This document shows, one piece after another, positions 16,921 through 25,552 of a DNA stretch of 42,048 nt (the first letter of the stretch is position 1; every line of letters starts with the position of its first letter). The stretch comes from Promethearchaeota archaeon (GTDB lineage: Archaea; Asgardarchaeota; Lokiarchaeia; Sigynarchaeales; SOKP01), in assembly GCA_019057775.1 (NCBI GenBank), contig JAHLWT010000099.1, forward strand, positions 1-42,048, in the 5' to 3' direction. The position numbers and the translations under genes were made by a program. Under the pieces are notes generated by a model that saw only the letters and a program-made list of their open reading frames with translations, was not told the origin of the DNA and did not search any database.

Positions 16921-18334
16921 TTATTTCTTCCTTTTTTTCTTTAGGGGGAGCTTTACTTAATTTTTTCATGAAATCTTCCATTTTTTTCACCTTTTCACGC
17001 TTTTTAATTCTTTCATAGACTTTTTTAGAAGTTTTCTTAACAGCCTCTCCAGATTTCTGACCAACCCTTCCTAATTGAATCATTAACCATTCTGGACTTC
17101 CAACTCCTTTAAAAAATTCCATCCATATGTAGAGAAAAAGTCCCATAAATCCAATATATAAAATCCCTATAATTAAAAAAAACGCAATGCCAAATTGGCT
17201 AAAAAACAGAGGGATAAAGAAAAAGTGAATTATAAACAAGCTTAGTGAAATTTTACCAAAATATATCAATACATTAGAAAAATTGTTAGATTTGTTTTTA
17301 ATATCTACAAAGTAGAAGAATATTGAAATAATTAATAGAGCAGTACCTTGATTATAGAACATATTGGAACTTGTACATCTAATTAGAAAACTAGGCATAC
17401 CTGGAATTATAAAATACTCTTGTGAATTGGCTGTTAATAGTAATCTCAAATGGGGATATTCAGATAATCCTCCAACCATAGAATCAGGCGTTTGAAGTGC
17501 CCAACCAGGTTGCCAATCAGTAAGATCAATTCCATTAGGAAAAAATCCAAAGATTCCAATTAATATTAAAATTACTCCCCATATGAAAAAGATTCTAAAC
17601 AGCCCGATATAAGCGTCTTTAGTTCCTTTATTCATTGCTTCGTATATATATTCGCCAAATATTGTACCGAGAAAAGCAATTGAGATCCAAGGGAGCAGTG
17701 TTAAATGTGGTGTTGGAGAAGTTATAATATAATGGAAAAAACTTAAGATTATATTATCCGCTTCTTTTCCTTCATAAAGAATAGCTCTAATAAAGGGAGA
17801 GATAATAATTATTATGATTCCAATTATGATCCGGTTGGATTTTTTTATTTTTAAGATGTAGTAAGAAAAAATTTGAGAGAAACCAATGAATGTTATGATA
17901 TTCCATCCATAAATTGCTACTCTAACTTCATCTCCTTCAAGAACTACAATATTAGTAAGCATACCTATTACAATCATCACAATTCCGCGAGTAAAAATTC
18001 GATTTCTAATAATTTTCTCATGCAAAATGCCCTCTTTTCTTTTTATACTAAAAATTACACTCAATGCTGAAAGAAATACAAATAAAGAAGGCCCAAGAAT
18101 ATCCAATAGAGTAAAAAGAATTCCATAAAGATATCTGGATTCAGGATCAAGCCATCCACTTGCTGTATGAGCGAGTATTATAAAAACAATAGCAAAGCCC
18201 TTTACTAAATCAATTGATTTTATTCTTCTTGGTGATGCATAATCTCTTATATCTTCAAGAGGAATTTCTTGTTTTAAATAATTGAAAAGAGGGGGTGATT
18301 CCATTTCTATTTCAGTGTCCGTTTGAGAAGACAT
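16913..18334 (-). CDS. Multi-pass membrane acyltransferase, DUF1624/HGSNAT-like (copy 2)
   Basis: Paralog of the gene at 14145-15446, 473 residues, about ten hydrophobic segments. The conserved first segment is RIKSIDLVKGFAIVFIILAH with the catalytic-type His. It differs from copy 1 by a longer, strongly charged C-terminal tail (ending SKAPPKEKKEEINE) that should lie in the cytosol. First gene of the three-gene cluster read leftward; it overlaps the GT87 gene by eight bases. The two copies are clearly diverged, so they probably act on different sites rather than being a recent duplication. Confidence 0.75.
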   Translation of the reverse strand: MSSQTDTEIEMESPPLFNYLKQEIPLEDIRDYASPRRIKSIDLVKGFAIVFIILAHTASGWLDPESRYLYGILFTLLDILGPSLFVFLSALSVIFSIKRKEGILHEKIIRNRIFTRGIVMIVIGMLTNIVVLEGDEVRVAIYGWNIITFIGFSQIFSYYILKIKKSNRIIIGIIIIIISPFIRAILYEGKEADNIILSFFHYIITSPTPHLTLLPWISIAFLGTIFGEYIYEAMNKGTKDAYIGLFRIFFIWGVILILIGIFGFFPNGIDLTDWQPGWALQTPDSMVGGLSEYPHLRLLLTANSQEYFIIPGMPSFLIRCTSSNMFYNQGTALLIISIFFYFVDIKNKSNNFSNVLIYFGKISLSLFIIHFFFIPLFFSQFGIAFFLIIGILYIGFMGLFLYIWMEFFKGVGSPEWLMIQLGRVGQKSGEAVKKTSKKVYERIKKREKVKKMEDFMKKLSKAPPKEKKEEINE

Positions 18335-18461
18335 TTTTAATCACTTTTTTATATGATGATTTCTCGATTAAATCTTTAAAATTTTCAAAATTTATTTTAA
18401 TATTATCCTTTTACAATTTTTATAGTTTTTTAATTTTAATAACAAATCAATAAGAGATTTA

Positions 18462-18693
18462 ATGAAGCTTAGCAATCATATAAATATATCTCTAATGGGA
18501 TTAATTGGTTTAGTACTATTAGTAGCGTCTAAATTTTTTTCATGGTTTTCAGATTATTTTTCAAGTATGGTCAATATGGCTGCTATCTTATAGTTTATGC
18601 ATTAATAAGGGTTTAAAAATTGAGAGCAGTCTAATCATTGCATTATTACTTCATTACGGAGGATTCTCATTGATTCTATTCACATCTATCTAA
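18462..18693 (+). pseudogene. Possible frameshifted small membrane protein
   Basis: In the 351-base stretch between the acyltransferase and ATP-grasp genes, an ATG at 18462 opens a 43-codon hydrophobic frame (MKLSNHINISLMGLIGLVLL) that ends at TAG 18593. Just after a run of seven T at 18534-18540, the +1 frame is open to TAA 18693 and is also hydrophobic (KIESSLIIALLLHYGGFSLI). A single shift at the T run would join them into an approximately 80-residue protein with two or three membrane segments. It may be a decayed gene, an indel error, or chance; I see no family match. Confidence 0.25.
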
Positions 18694-19990
18694 TTTTATC
18701 AAAACCTATTCTTTTAAAGTATTGATAGATCTCATCCATTCTTCTCTTAGACGAGAGGTAGTCCTTTGTTTTTGTTGCAACCAAGCATGAATAGTGATTT
18801 GATTTATCAATAGAAATGGGAGGTGTAACTAATTCAGGTATTTCTTTCATTAATTTGGGCAATAAATGCTCATTTAAGTTTTCCGTTGGATCATAATTAT
18901 TAAGTAATAAATCAATCCTCGAGAATAGGGAGAAATTTAGAAATTTTAAATCAAAATTTTTAAGGGAATTCATTTTTGAGTTATAAATTAGTTCTGCACA
19001 GTTATAATTTATTACATTTCTTAGCCCAAGATATGATGTGGTTAATCTAGGGTTTAATTCTATAAAATAAAAGGATGAATTACTTTGTTTAATGAAATCA
19101 ATGCCAAAATATCCTTTAAATTTAGAGAAATTAGCTTTTTTAACAATTTTTTCAAGATTTTCAATTAGTTCTTCTATTCCATCAACTGGTGTTGAACCGC
19201 CGTAATATTCTGAATTCAAATTTTGATTTTTAATATTAATATCTTGAGAATTAATACTTAGGATAATTGGATTAGTGATTTGAGTTTTTTTCAACTGTGA
19301 ACATCCAAGTAAAGATAGGCTTAGATCCCTTCCTTCAATAAATTCTTGTAAAATAAAACTTCTATTTTGCTCCAATCTCTTATTAGATTTTTTAAAAAAC
19401 TTTAAAATTTGATCCTCTCCTTCAAAAAAATAAATTGATTCTGATCCTATTCCATCTTCTGGCTTAATAACAATTGGATAACCGATTTTATTAGATTTTT
19501 GAATTATGAAATCTATATCTAAATAAGATCTTATTTTTGGTATTAGATATGTCGATGGTGTCGGAATACCATTCTTTTTGAAATAGTCAAATGTTTTTAT
19601 TTTTGAAGTAAATTGAATAATACATGATAAATTTGTACTGAGTAATTCTTTATCATAATCCTTAACGATTTTAGTTAGTTCATAAAGTATATTTGATGAC
19701 TCTGGAGCTATAATAAACGTATATTTACTTTCTCTAACTGCCTTTTTAAAATTCACTAAATAATTTTCTTCTGCTTTTACTTCCCTTATAATATCAGCTT
19801 GTAGAAATTTTGAAAGGAAAGACGCACGGTAATCTAAAAGAGTAATTATTTCAAAATTTAATAGTTTAAAATCAGAGATTATTGATTTTAACATCCCAAA
19901 ACCTTCGCAAAATAATGAATTGGGCATTTTATTAAAACTAAAACCACCCCCTGAGATGAATTCAAATATAAAAATTATATCCTTATTCAT
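18686..19990 (-). CDS. ATP-grasp ligase, MfnD-like (tyramine--L-glutamate ligase)
   Basis: A 434-residue ATP-grasp enzyme. The N-terminal FEFISGGGFS and the following SLFCEGFGML match the start of the MfnD family, which joins tyramine and glutamate in methanofuran synthesis. The ATP-grasp core shows IGYPIVIKPEDGIGSES (phosphate loop), LQEFIEGRDLSLSLLG, and FIELNPRLTTSYLG with the metal-binding Glu and Asn. A methanofuran role would fit the Wood-Ljungdahl metabolism of Asgard archaea, but other ATP-grasp peptide ligases share these motifs, so the specific substrate is uncertain. Confidence 0.7.
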   Translation of the reverse strand: MNKDIIFIFEFISGGGFSFNKMPNSLFCEGFGMLKSIISDFKLLNFEIITLLDYRASFLSKFLQADIIREVKAEENYLVNFKKAVRESKYTFIIAPESSNILYELTKIVKDYDKELLSTNLSCIIQFTSKIKTFDYFKKNGIPTPSTYLIPKIRSYLDIDFIIQKSNKIGYPIVIKPEDGIGSESIYFFEGEDQILKFFKKSNKRLEQNRSFILQEFIEGRDLSLSLLGCSQLKKTQITNPIILSINSQDINIKNQNLNSEYYGGSTPVDGIEELIENLEKIVKKANFSKFKGYFGIDFIKQSNSSFYFIELNPRLTTSYLGLRNVINYNCAELIYNSKMNSLKNFDLKFLNFSLFSRIDLLLNNYDPTENLNEHLLPKLMKEIPELVTPPISIDKSNHYSCLVATKTKDYLSSKRRMDEIYQYFKRIGFDKIR

Positions 19991-20268
19991 TTTAAGAAAC
20001 CTTCATAATATTAAGATCTTGAATGCTTTATTGTTCATAAAAATATTATTGTTTATAGTATTTTACTTGATTTGCTCATTAGTAGTGAGAGAAATTTATT
20101 AAATATTTAACTACAATCTGCTTTTTAAAATATAGTTTAATCATATAATATTTATTTTTGTCTTCACAATTGAAATGTGATGTTGTTAAAAATCGCATCA
20201 AAAGGTTTTAAAGGAAACATAAAATATTGTTATTTAACTTACATCTATTAAAAAATACTGATTCTAAC

Positions 20269-21498
20269 ATGTTTTTTGAAGAAGAAACCATGAGAAGGGT
20301 GAGGTATCTTCATTTCAGCATTAAAAAAATTGAAGATGCTTTGGAAAAGGAAGATGAGCATTTTAATCTTGACGATTTGAACCTAATTTTGGAATATACT
20401 AAAATCTTGAATGTCAATTACAAAAATGAAGACCACCAAAAAATACTGAAAGATCTAGATATTACCGCGACGGTTCAAGATCCTAATGTCAAAAAAGAAT
20501 TTGAAATTAAAGATATTATGTTCGAATGTGCTCGGGTATTAAGGGTTATGGCTAGGGCTTATTCTCAATTATCAGAAAAATACGAGGAAGAAGGAGATTG
20601 GGAAAATGCTGTTATTTCAATGACAGAGTGTAGCAAAATTTACAAAACATCAGCTTATTTTAGCGCTGCTGCTGTTTTTCAAAATGAGAAAGGATTTACT
20701 CTCACTTCTGACAATCTAGAACTACATTCAGAAGAAGCAAGAATTTTAGCTCAAAGTATCGCTACTTTACGAGAAGAAAATAATAATAATATATATTTCT
20801 GTTCTAAAATGTATGCTGGACTAAGCCTATTATCAAAACGACTATTTTATTTAAAGAACCATGAAGAAAAAAAAAAACAGCAAATTAGAGCACAATTTCA
20901 CTATGATATGGGAAAAGCTTGTTTTCTTAAAGCACGCGCTACATTGGAATCATCAATTACAACAATCAACAAAGAGAAAGTAAAAAAGCTTCAGCAAAAA
21001 GCATTATGGTACTTTATAAAAGCAAAAGACATTTGGGAAGATATGATCAAAAACATTCCAGTTTCTAGTGAAGAAAAGGAAAATATTGAACTGAATTTAT
21101 CAATTGTTAATGAAAATTTAAAAGAAACTGATGTTGAGGAACTCGATTATGAAGAAATAAAAAAAATCCAAGATCCTGAGCCCATTATTATTATCCCAGA
21201 AAATTTAGCTCCGTTTGTACCTAAAAGTATTATTTATTTGACTAAGTTTGTACCCAAAGATCTGAATATAAAGAGATTTAAATCTTATCAAAAAAAGAAA
21301 TTAGAAGAAAAAATTCCTTATAGTAAAAAAGAAAAATTGATTGACAAGAAAGCTGGAGTAGTAAGAACTATTACTGAGCTTAAATTACTAAAGAAAAATA
21401 ATGAAATAGAAGTAGAAAAATTTGCTGAGCTTATGGAAAAATATTCAACGAAGTTAAAAATGATTGATTCTGCATTAGAAAAACTCGCCAAAAGATAG
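20269..21498 (+). CDS. Helical-repeat protein, possibly Bro1/TPR-like
   Basis: A 409-residue, almost entirely helical protein without membrane segments. The middle (about 80-260) has paired helices such as CARVLRVMARAYSQLSEKYE and IRAQFHYDMGKACFLKARAT, alternating small and charged residues as in TPR or Bro1 domains. The segment ASAYFSAAAVFQNEKG followed by EEARILAQSIATLREE loosely recalls the ESCRT-associated Bro1 fold, but I cannot confirm it. A Pro-rich stretch (PEPIIIIPENLAPFVPKS) and a Lys/Glu-rich coil close the protein. A TTG at 20227 would add 14 residues and has an AAAGGA upstream; the ATG is preferred weakly. Confidence 0.6.
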   Translation: MFFEEETMRRVRYLHFSIKKIEDALEKEDEHFNLDDLNLILEYTKILNVNYKNEDHQKILKDLDITATVQDPNVKKEFEIKDIMFECARVLRVMARAYSQLSEKYEEEGDWENAVISMTECSKIYKTSAYFSAAAVFQNEKGFTLTSDNLELHSEEARILAQSIATLREENNNNIYFCSKMYAGLSLLSKRLFYLKNHEEKKKQQIRAQFHYDMGKACFLKARATLESSITTINKEKVKKLQQKALWYFIKAKDIWEDMIKNIPVSSEEKENIELNLSIVNENLKETDVEELDYEEIKKIQDPEPIIIIPENLAPFVPKSIIYLTKFVPKDLNIKRFKSYQKKKLEEKIPYSKKEKLIDKKAGVVRTITELKLLKKNNEIEVEKFAELMEKYSTKLKMIDSALEKLAKR

Positions 21499-21527
21499 TA
21501 CAATTTTTTCAAAATTTATAATTTGTC

Positions 21528-21956
21528 TCAAAATTCTTCCGGTAAAGGCTTTTTTTCTTTGTCTATATATTTTTTACGATTCTCATTTAATTCAAAATCT
21601 CTCCGAGATTCTAATAAAAAAACTAAATCATAAGTTTCTTTAAGAACTAAACCAATAAGCATAGCTTCCATAAATATGATCAGAAAAACCATCAACAATT
21701 CAATATTATGAAGATCTATAAATATGAGAGAAATAAAGAAAAAAAAATGGGGTATATAACAAAGTGTAAACAATCCAAGTTTTTTTCTATGAGCAATAAT
21801 ATGTTTATTTTCCAATCTGAAAATTTTTTCTAATCGTAAGGCATTCAAAAAGTATATTGAGGAAAAAAATAGATTAATAGAACATATAATAATAATATAG
21901 TCTCTTAATTGATAGCTTAAAGCAATAAAAGGTTGTAAATATATAGATCCAAACAA
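21528..21956 (-). CDS. Small multi-pass membrane protein (N-terminus probably longer)
   Basis: A 142-residue protein with about four hydrophobic segments and a charged C-terminal tail (NENRKKYIDKEKKPLPEEF). No family recognised. The usual start (TTG, 21956) falls in the middle of a hydrophobic helix. The frame is open upstream to TAA 22052-22050 and encodes the front of that helix (LLSLSVIVFIFSLTFLFGS) preceded by a polar stretch, but contains no ATG, GTG or TTG. An AGGTGAG lies at the upstream end of this open stretch. It may be another gene with a non-standard start. Confidence 0.55.
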   Translation of the reverse strand: MFGSIYLQPFIALSYQLRDYIIIICSINLFFSSIYFLNALRLEKIFRLENKHIIAHRKKLGLFTLCYIPHFFFFISLIFIDLHNIELLMVFLIIFMEAMLIGLVLKETYDLVFLLESRRDFELNENRKKYIDKEKKPLPEEF

Positions 21957-22229
21957 AAATGTGAGAGAAAATATGAAGACAATAACGGAAAGAGAGAGAA
22001 GTCCATTTTGAAAATCTTTAAAATCTAAGGTATTCTCACCTATTTTGTATTAATATTTCAAGTTAAAACAAAACATCACGATTTATAATTTTAAGTATTT
22101 GTCTCAAATAAAAATTCTCGTCAAATTAATTATATCGCAATCGAAAAGAACTTGAAGTTTTATTAGAGGGAAAATTTAACAATATAATAATATAATAACA
22201 AATTTCACTTTGAAAAATCTGATTTATTT

Positions 22230-23579
22230 ATGAGTTTATTAAGCGATGAAGATATTGAAAAGTTGAAAGAAAATCACCCTATTAAGAAACTATTTAGAAT
22301 TACCTTCCTATTTATAGGTATATTCATCATTATTATTGGATTCGTGTTATTTATAATAGAATTTGATTTTGGAATAACTATTGATGATATTAATATCTCT
22401 CTTTTAGTAGATATTCTAATAATAATAATTGGTATGATTATTGCTTCAAAATATTTTATCGCTCCATATTATCTTAGAGAAAATTCTCTAACAATTAAAA
22501 AAATGCGTGACTTAAGAGAACCTATTGAAAGTTATCTTAAATTTTATTCAATAGCAGTTACTAGATTAATAGCTGCTCTACTTTTATTAATTGCTGGTAT
22601 AATTAGCTTTTCAATTTTTGGGTCAGATGTAGGACATGAAATAAAGTACGGAAGTGCTGTAGTTCTTGGAGGACCCTCATTTTTCTATGTCACAGGGCTC
22701 CCAGCTCTAGGGTTTGGATTTGGATTAATCCTATATTTTTTCTTAAGTCCTTTTAGAGGGACGTTTTCTCAATCAGAAAATTTTTATTTCTTTTATGAAG
22801 TACGTCCATTCTGTCCTTGGTTAACAGAGATCCCTAAAAAGGATATCGAAGCACTGAGATACCAAAACAATCATTTGGGTCCAAAATATGGTTGGATAAT
22901 GTTATTTTTACCTTTTATAATAATGCAACTTATGACCGCAATTCCGTTACTTATGGTTGGAAGAGCAGGACCGGACTATACTTTATCTTGGACTTTTATC
23001 ATAATTTCAATATTGGAAATTATAGCTCTAATCTTGCTTGTGATGTTCCAACAAAACTACTTTGAAATTGCAACTTCCACTCATTTATATGAAATGTGGT
23101 TTTCTGCTAAATTTAAGAATCAGTCCGAGAATGAAAAGAGATTTAGTAGATTTTTAGCTTGCGATATTGAAGAGGAAATGCAAGGTGATTTTACTAGGCA
23201 AATAAAGGATTCAAATTTAAAAGATACTCATTTTCAATTATTTAATGTGGTATTCGGACTCTTTTTAATTATATCTGCGATAATAATGATGGTATATATG
23301 GTACTATTCGGTCCATTATATTGGTGGATCGCATTAATGTATGGTTTAATATTAATACTAAAAAGTATTTGCTTTGATTTTAGTAAAAAAGGAGGAGATA
23401 AATTTTATTACAGTGAAAAGAGTAGGATATTTAAATTCAAACGAAATTTTAGTTATAAATTTCATTATATAACTAATTATAAAATAGAATCAGTATCTAT
23501 AAAGAAGTGGTTTAGAAAATTAGATTTTTTCGATATTTTTGGGCTTTGTGGAATGTTAATTATGGTTATGGTCCAATAA
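22230..23579 (+). CDS. Multi-pass membrane protein, upstream part of an ORF split by an in-frame TAA
   Basis: A 449-residue integral membrane protein with about ten hydrophobic segments and a central cytosolic-looking charged stretch (about 290-330). I do not recognise the family. It ends at TAA 23577-23579 inside what looks like a hydrophobic segment (GLCGMLIMVMVQ). The same frame continues without another stop for 114 codons to 23924 and again encodes a membrane protein. The two halves are therefore probably one gene of about 564 residues, broken by one nonsense codon or read through. Confidence 0.65.
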   Translation: MSLLSDEDIEKLKENHPIKKLFRITFLFIGIFIIIIGFVLFIIEFDFGITIDDINISLLVDILIIIIGMIIASKYFIAPYYLRENSLTIKKMRDLREPIESYLKFYSIAVTRLIAALLLLIAGIISFSIFGSDVGHEIKYGSAVVLGGPSFFYVTGLPALGFGFGLILYFFLSPFRGTFSQSENFYFFYEVRPFCPWLTEIPKKDIEALRYQNNHLGPKYGWIMLFLPFIIMQLMTAIPLLMVGRAGPDYTLSWTFIIISILEIIALILLVMFQQNYFEIATSTHLYEMWFSAKFKNQSENEKRFSRFLACDIEEEMQGDFTRQIKDSNLKDTHFQLFNVVFGLFLIISAIIMMVYMVLFGPLYWWIALMYGLILILKSICFDFSKKGGDKFYYSEKSRIFKFKRNFSYKFHYITNYKIESVSIKKWFRKLDFFDIFGLCGMLIMVMVQ

Positions 23580-23924
23580 GTTGAAGGTTGGGCGATTGCA
23601 GATACTCTACCGCTAATTACGGATAATATTATAAGTACCGTATACATGATAGTAGTTTTGGTTTTTATCTTCTTGTATATTTGCCTCCCAATAGATGTAA
23701 TCGAACTTAGATCCCCATCAATAGTATATCAAATCCCTATTACACTAAGTAGAGAACATCAAAATTTGCTCCAAAAATATGTTATGAATCTAAAAAATTT
23801 GCCAAGAGATGTTTTAAAAGATGATATGAAATGGACCTTTATATTAAGGTTAAGTGTAATCATCCTGCTGATATTAGGCTCAATATTTTATACGATATTC
23901 AATTTATTTTTATATTTCAGTTAG
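23580..23924 (+). CDS. Downstream part of the split membrane protein
   Basis: In frame with the preceding gene and separated from it only by the TAA at 23577. The region starts VEGWAIADTLPLITDNI and holds two hydrophobic segments (MIVVLVFIFLYICLP and LRLSVIILLILGSIF). Read alone it could begin at ATG 23646 and give 92 residues, but no ribosome-binding site is evident there. The 22 in-frame codons between the TAA and that ATG look like ordinary protein, which supports the single-gene reading. Confidence 0.55.
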   Translation, partial: VEGWAIADTLPLITDNIISTVYMIVVLVFIFLYICLPIDVIELRSPSIVYQIPITLSREHQNLLQKYVMNLKNLPRDVLKDDMKWTFILRLSVIILLILGSIFYTIFNLFLYFS

Positions 23925-23970
23925 TTTTTGAATATTCTCTATTTTTATTATAAGAATTCTTTTTATAGTT

Positions 23971-24237
23971 ATGTCTGACCATATATCAATCCTTTTATTT
24001 ATAAAAAATATGCTCGCAGATTTAATTTATATCAATGGAATAATTGCAACGGAGCTAATTAATGTTTCAGAAAATACTGCAACAATTCGGCATGGAAATG
24101 ATTATTTAGATAAAACCAATTGCTCTGCTGAGCATCAAGATTTGAACAAGAAGATACTTGAGATAGTAAAAAAATACCAAAGAAAGACAGAAGATACAAC
24201 CATTTTAGCAAATCATGTGTTAAAGCATTCAGAATAA
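23971..24237 (+). CDS. Hypothetical protein
   Basis: An 88-residue protein of unknown function. It has a mildly hydrophobic first 30 residues and a charged helical C-terminus (KKILEIVKKYQRKTEDTTI). It lies 21 bases upstream of the IscU-like gene in the same direction and ends in KHSE. The spacing suggests one operon with the two genes that follow. Confidence 0.5.
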   Translation: MSDHISILLFIKNMLADLIYINGIIATELINVSENTATIRHGNDYLDKTNCSAEHQDLNKKILEIVKKYQRKTEDTTILANHVLKHSE

Positions 24238-24258
24238 TTCACTAAGAGTAATCAAAAT

Positions 24259-24693
24259 ATGAAACAAAACTTTGATGAATTTGTTGATAGACTACAAAAA
24301 GAAATCATTAAAAAGGAAATTAAGGATCATAATAAGAAAATAGTGGATTTATTTCATAGTCCGTATCATTTTGGAAAACTTCCAGATGATGAAATCACGA
24401 TTGTTAAAGAACAAAAAGGAGGACCTAAGGGATATTTTTTAAGATTACATTTAAAGATTGAAAATAATTTAATAATGAAAGCATTTTATGAAACCGATGG
24501 ATGTGGTGTTATGGTTGCAACAGGATCTCAATTAATTTTATTAATCGAAGGAAAATCAATTGAATTTGCTGAAAAATTAAATCATGAAGAATTAAATGAT
24601 GCGTTAATGGGAGTACCATATGATGAAATCTACTGTATCGATTTAGCTATTGATACTCTTAGAAGTTTAATTGAGAAATATAAAAAGAAATGA
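24259..24693 (+). CDS. IscU/NifU-like protein lacking one cluster-ligand Cys
   Basis: A 144-residue protein with the outline of the IscU iron-sulfur scaffold: SPYHFGKL (usual NPRNxG-L), GGPKGYFLRL (usual GAPACGD), FYETDGCGVMVATGSQ (usual FxxxGCxxxIASxS), LIEGKSIEFA and IYCIDLAIDTL (usual HCAxLA). Of the three scaffold cysteines the second (Cys82) and third (Cys126) are kept. The first is Gly58, the conserved Asp two positions later is Phe60, and the His before the third Cys is Tyr. It therefore may not hold a [2Fe-2S] cluster in the normal way. No cysteine desulfurase is nearby. Confidence 0.65.
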   Translation: MKQNFDEFVDRLQKEIIKKEIKDHNKKIVDLFHSPYHFGKLPDDEITIVKEQKGGPKGYFLRLHLKIENNLIMKAFYETDGCGVMVATGSQLILLIEGKSIEFAEKLNHEELNDALMGVPYDEIYCIDLAIDTLRSLIEKYKKK

Positions 24694-24709
24694 CTAATTC
24701 ATATTTAAA

Positions 24710-25432
24710 ATGACCGATTTAACAACTGAAAATATTAATATCCCCGCGAAAATAGATAATATTATTCTAAAAGGTTCAATATATTACACATCCGATACTA
24801 AAAAAAAAGCACCATTTATTGTAATCTTACCGGGATTTTTAGAGCACAGAATGAGGGGTTTTGTAAAATATTTTTCTGCGAAGTTCGCTTATGCAGGTTA
24901 TTATGTTTTATCTTATGATTATCGAGCTCATGGAGAAACCAAAACAAATTATAACTCGAAATGGAATATAATTTTACCTTTAATTTTTTCAGATATCCAT
25001 AGAGTATTAGAATGGATTATTGTAGATCAGTCTCATAAACTTTTAGGAGATAAAATTGCATTGTTTGGAAGAAGTCTAGGTGGAGCTATCGTTTTATCTC
25101 ATGGTTTTATTGATGATCGAGCTAAAATATTAATTGCTTTATCTCCCCGCTATGATTACCATACCACTCAAATCAAATTTCAAGAAGAAACCGTTAAGAA
25201 AATTAGTCCTCGCTATTTTATTAAGAAAACTCCAAGGAACAATGATAGGATTTTTATTGCACATTGTAAAGATGATACAAGAATACCATTTCAAAATTTA
25301 ATTCAAACAAAAGAACACCTTGGATTATATGATGAGAATGTCATTATTTATGAGGATGGTGGACATTCATTTAAAGGTCATCAAGAGGATATTTTCTATC
25401 GGTCTCAAGATTTTTTAAGAATGTTATTTTAA
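24710..25432 (+). CDS. Alpha/beta-hydrolase fold esterase or lipase-like
   Basis: A 240-residue alpha/beta hydrolase. The oxyanion strand VILPGFLEH, nucleophile elbow GRSLGG with Ser122, acid in HCKDDTR (Asp188 or Asp189) and DGGHSF with His219 form a full catalytic set. The early YDYRAHGET segment is typical of serine aminopeptidase S33/monoacylglycerol lipase-like members. No signal peptide, so cytosolic. Last gene of the 23971-25432 cluster. Substrate unknown. Confidence 0.85.
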   Translation: MTDLTTENINIPAKIDNIILKGSIYYTSDTKKKAPFIVILPGFLEHRMRGFVKYFSAKFAYAGYYVLSYDYRAHGETKTNYNSKWNIILPLIFSDIHRVLEWIIVDQSHKLLGDKIALFGRSLGGAIVLSHGFIDDRAKILIALSPRYDYHTTQIKFQEETVKKISPRYFIKKTPRNNDRIFIAHCKDDTRIPFQNLIQTKEHLGLYDENVIIYEDGGHSFKGHQEDIFYRSQDFLRMLF

Positions 25433-25552
25433 ACAAAAATTATATGGTAAATTTTTCAAAAAAAACCATATATTTGCATAAAATGAAAATAAGAACTTAT
25501 ATCAAATAAATTATATCAACGATTAGAGAAATCTTATAGAAGTGTTTAATAC

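Noticed and set aside
23577..23579. Recoding of the internal stop as pyrrolysine or selenocysteine
   Set aside because: The codon is TAA, not TAG or TGA, and no supporting tRNA or SECIS-like element is seen.
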